Part shown: one piece after another, positions 6,170 through 6,446 of the stretch
Layout: the number at the start of each line of letters is the position of its first letter
Numbering within the stretch: the stretch's first letter is position 1
NCBI GenBank assembly: GCA_003135585.1
Contig: PLCH01000587.1
Location: 4,409-10,854 of the forward strand
Length of the DNA: 6,446 nucleotides
Source: Chitinophagaceae bacterium
Lineage (GTDB): Bacteria; Bacteroidota; Bacteroidia; Chitinophagales; Chitinophagaceae
Reading direction: 5' to 3'
The notes under the pieces: generated by a model
What the model was told of the DNA's origin: nothing
Database searches by the model: none
Seen by the model: the letters and a program-made list of their open reading frames with translations, nothing else
Made by a program: the position numbers and the translations under genes

Positions 6170-6210
6170 ATAAAAAAAATAAAGAACGTCAGCTGATATC
6201 GGCCGACGTT
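6170..6210 (-). terminator. Intrinsic terminator between ompH and murI
   Basis: On the minus strand AACGTCGGC (6210-6202) pairs with GCTGACGTT (6193-6185): nine pairs including one G-U, with an 8-base loop centred on GATATC. CTTTATTTTTTTTAT follows and runs directly into the murI ATG at 6169. It is well placed to end the ompH transcript 21 bases after its stop codon, but it leaves no room for a murI promoter downstream of the hairpin. Confidence 0.75.
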
Positions 6211-6230
6211 TCTAAACTAAGAAATAATGT

Positions 6231-6446
6231 CTATTTAAGGCCTAATTTCTTCTTAACCAGGGGAAGAATATCTTCAGCCGGCGGGGAAACCAGCAATGCT
6301 TCTTTTGTGAACACATAGGTGTAGCCATTTTCTTTGGCAACCGACTGGACTGCATCAACCGCTTTTTTCTGGATGGGCGCTATCAGCTCCTGCTGTTTTG
6401 CCTGAAGCATTTGTTGCGCCTGGTTCTGCCAGCCATTAAGCTTTAT
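6231..6446 (-). CDS. OmpH/Skp-family periplasmic chaperone, C-terminal part
   Basis: The last 71 codons and TAG stop of a gene that continues beyond the window's right edge; its start and signal peptide are not visible. The family holds unfolded outer-membrane proteins in the periplasm on their way to the Bam complex. Evidence is the Gln/Lys-rich helical stretch (NGWQNQAQQMLQAKQQELIA), typical of the Skp coiled-coil arm, then IQKKAVDAVQSVAKENGYTY and the return strand VFTKEALLVSPPAEDILPLV, ending KKKLGLK. This C-terminal pattern and the position upstream of murI match the tandem ompH genes that follow bamA in Bacteroidota. The fragment is too short to say which of the ompH copies it is. Confidence 0.88.
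   Translation of the reverse strand: MKLNGWQNQAQQMLQAKQQELIAPIQKKAVDAVQSVAKENGYTYVFTKEALLVSPPAEDILPLVKKKLGLK

Overview
The window looks like chromosomal DNA of a Bacteroidota bacterium, most likely a Chitinophagaceae-like member of the Chitinophagia/Sphingobacteriia (inference). Three things point there: promoter-like TAnnTTTG elements of the Bacteroidota type; A/T-rich leaders without Shine-Dalgarno sequences in front of most start codons; and the order ompH/skp then murI, next to rpmH-rnpA-yidD, together with a large FtsX/MacB-type permease of the kind these genomes carry in many copies. TGA is an ordinary stop here, since it ends both sod and murI.

Layout. On the plus strand, a manganese-type superoxide dismutase (112-717) is followed by a strong terminator hairpin and, only 6 bases after its T-tract, by an uncharacterised lipoprotein gene (784-1377). 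A convergent gap of 287 bases follows, holding a possible degraded helix-turn-helix remnant. Everything after that is on the minus strand. Read in the direction of transcription, from high to low coordinates, it holds the 3' end of an OmpH/Skp-like chaperone gene (6231 to beyond 6446), murI (5342-6169), rpmH (5051-5206, easily missed because it has only 51 codons), rnpA (4505-4969), yidD (4300-4530, overlapping rnpA), a 235-base gap rich in repeats, and an ABC transporter permease of 799 codon positions (1665-4064). One in-frame TGA at 2244-2246 splits this permease.

How the genes fit together. OmpH/Skp, MurI and YidD serve envelope building: outer-membrane protein chaperoning, D-glutamate for peptidoglycan, and membrane protein insertion. 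RpmH and RnpA are the usual ribosome/RNA-processing pair linked to yidD. SOD and the lipoprotein form a separate plus-strand unit.

Most of the window is ordinary housekeeping DNA and I see no clear undescribed system. The points worth a second look are the nonsense codon in the permease; rnpA, whose only canonical start codon lies in a terminator-like hairpin; the repeated pattern of terminator hairpins directly against the next start codon; and the gap upstream of the permease, which has operator-like TGACT/AGTCA repeats and a plus-strand frame open without a start codon.
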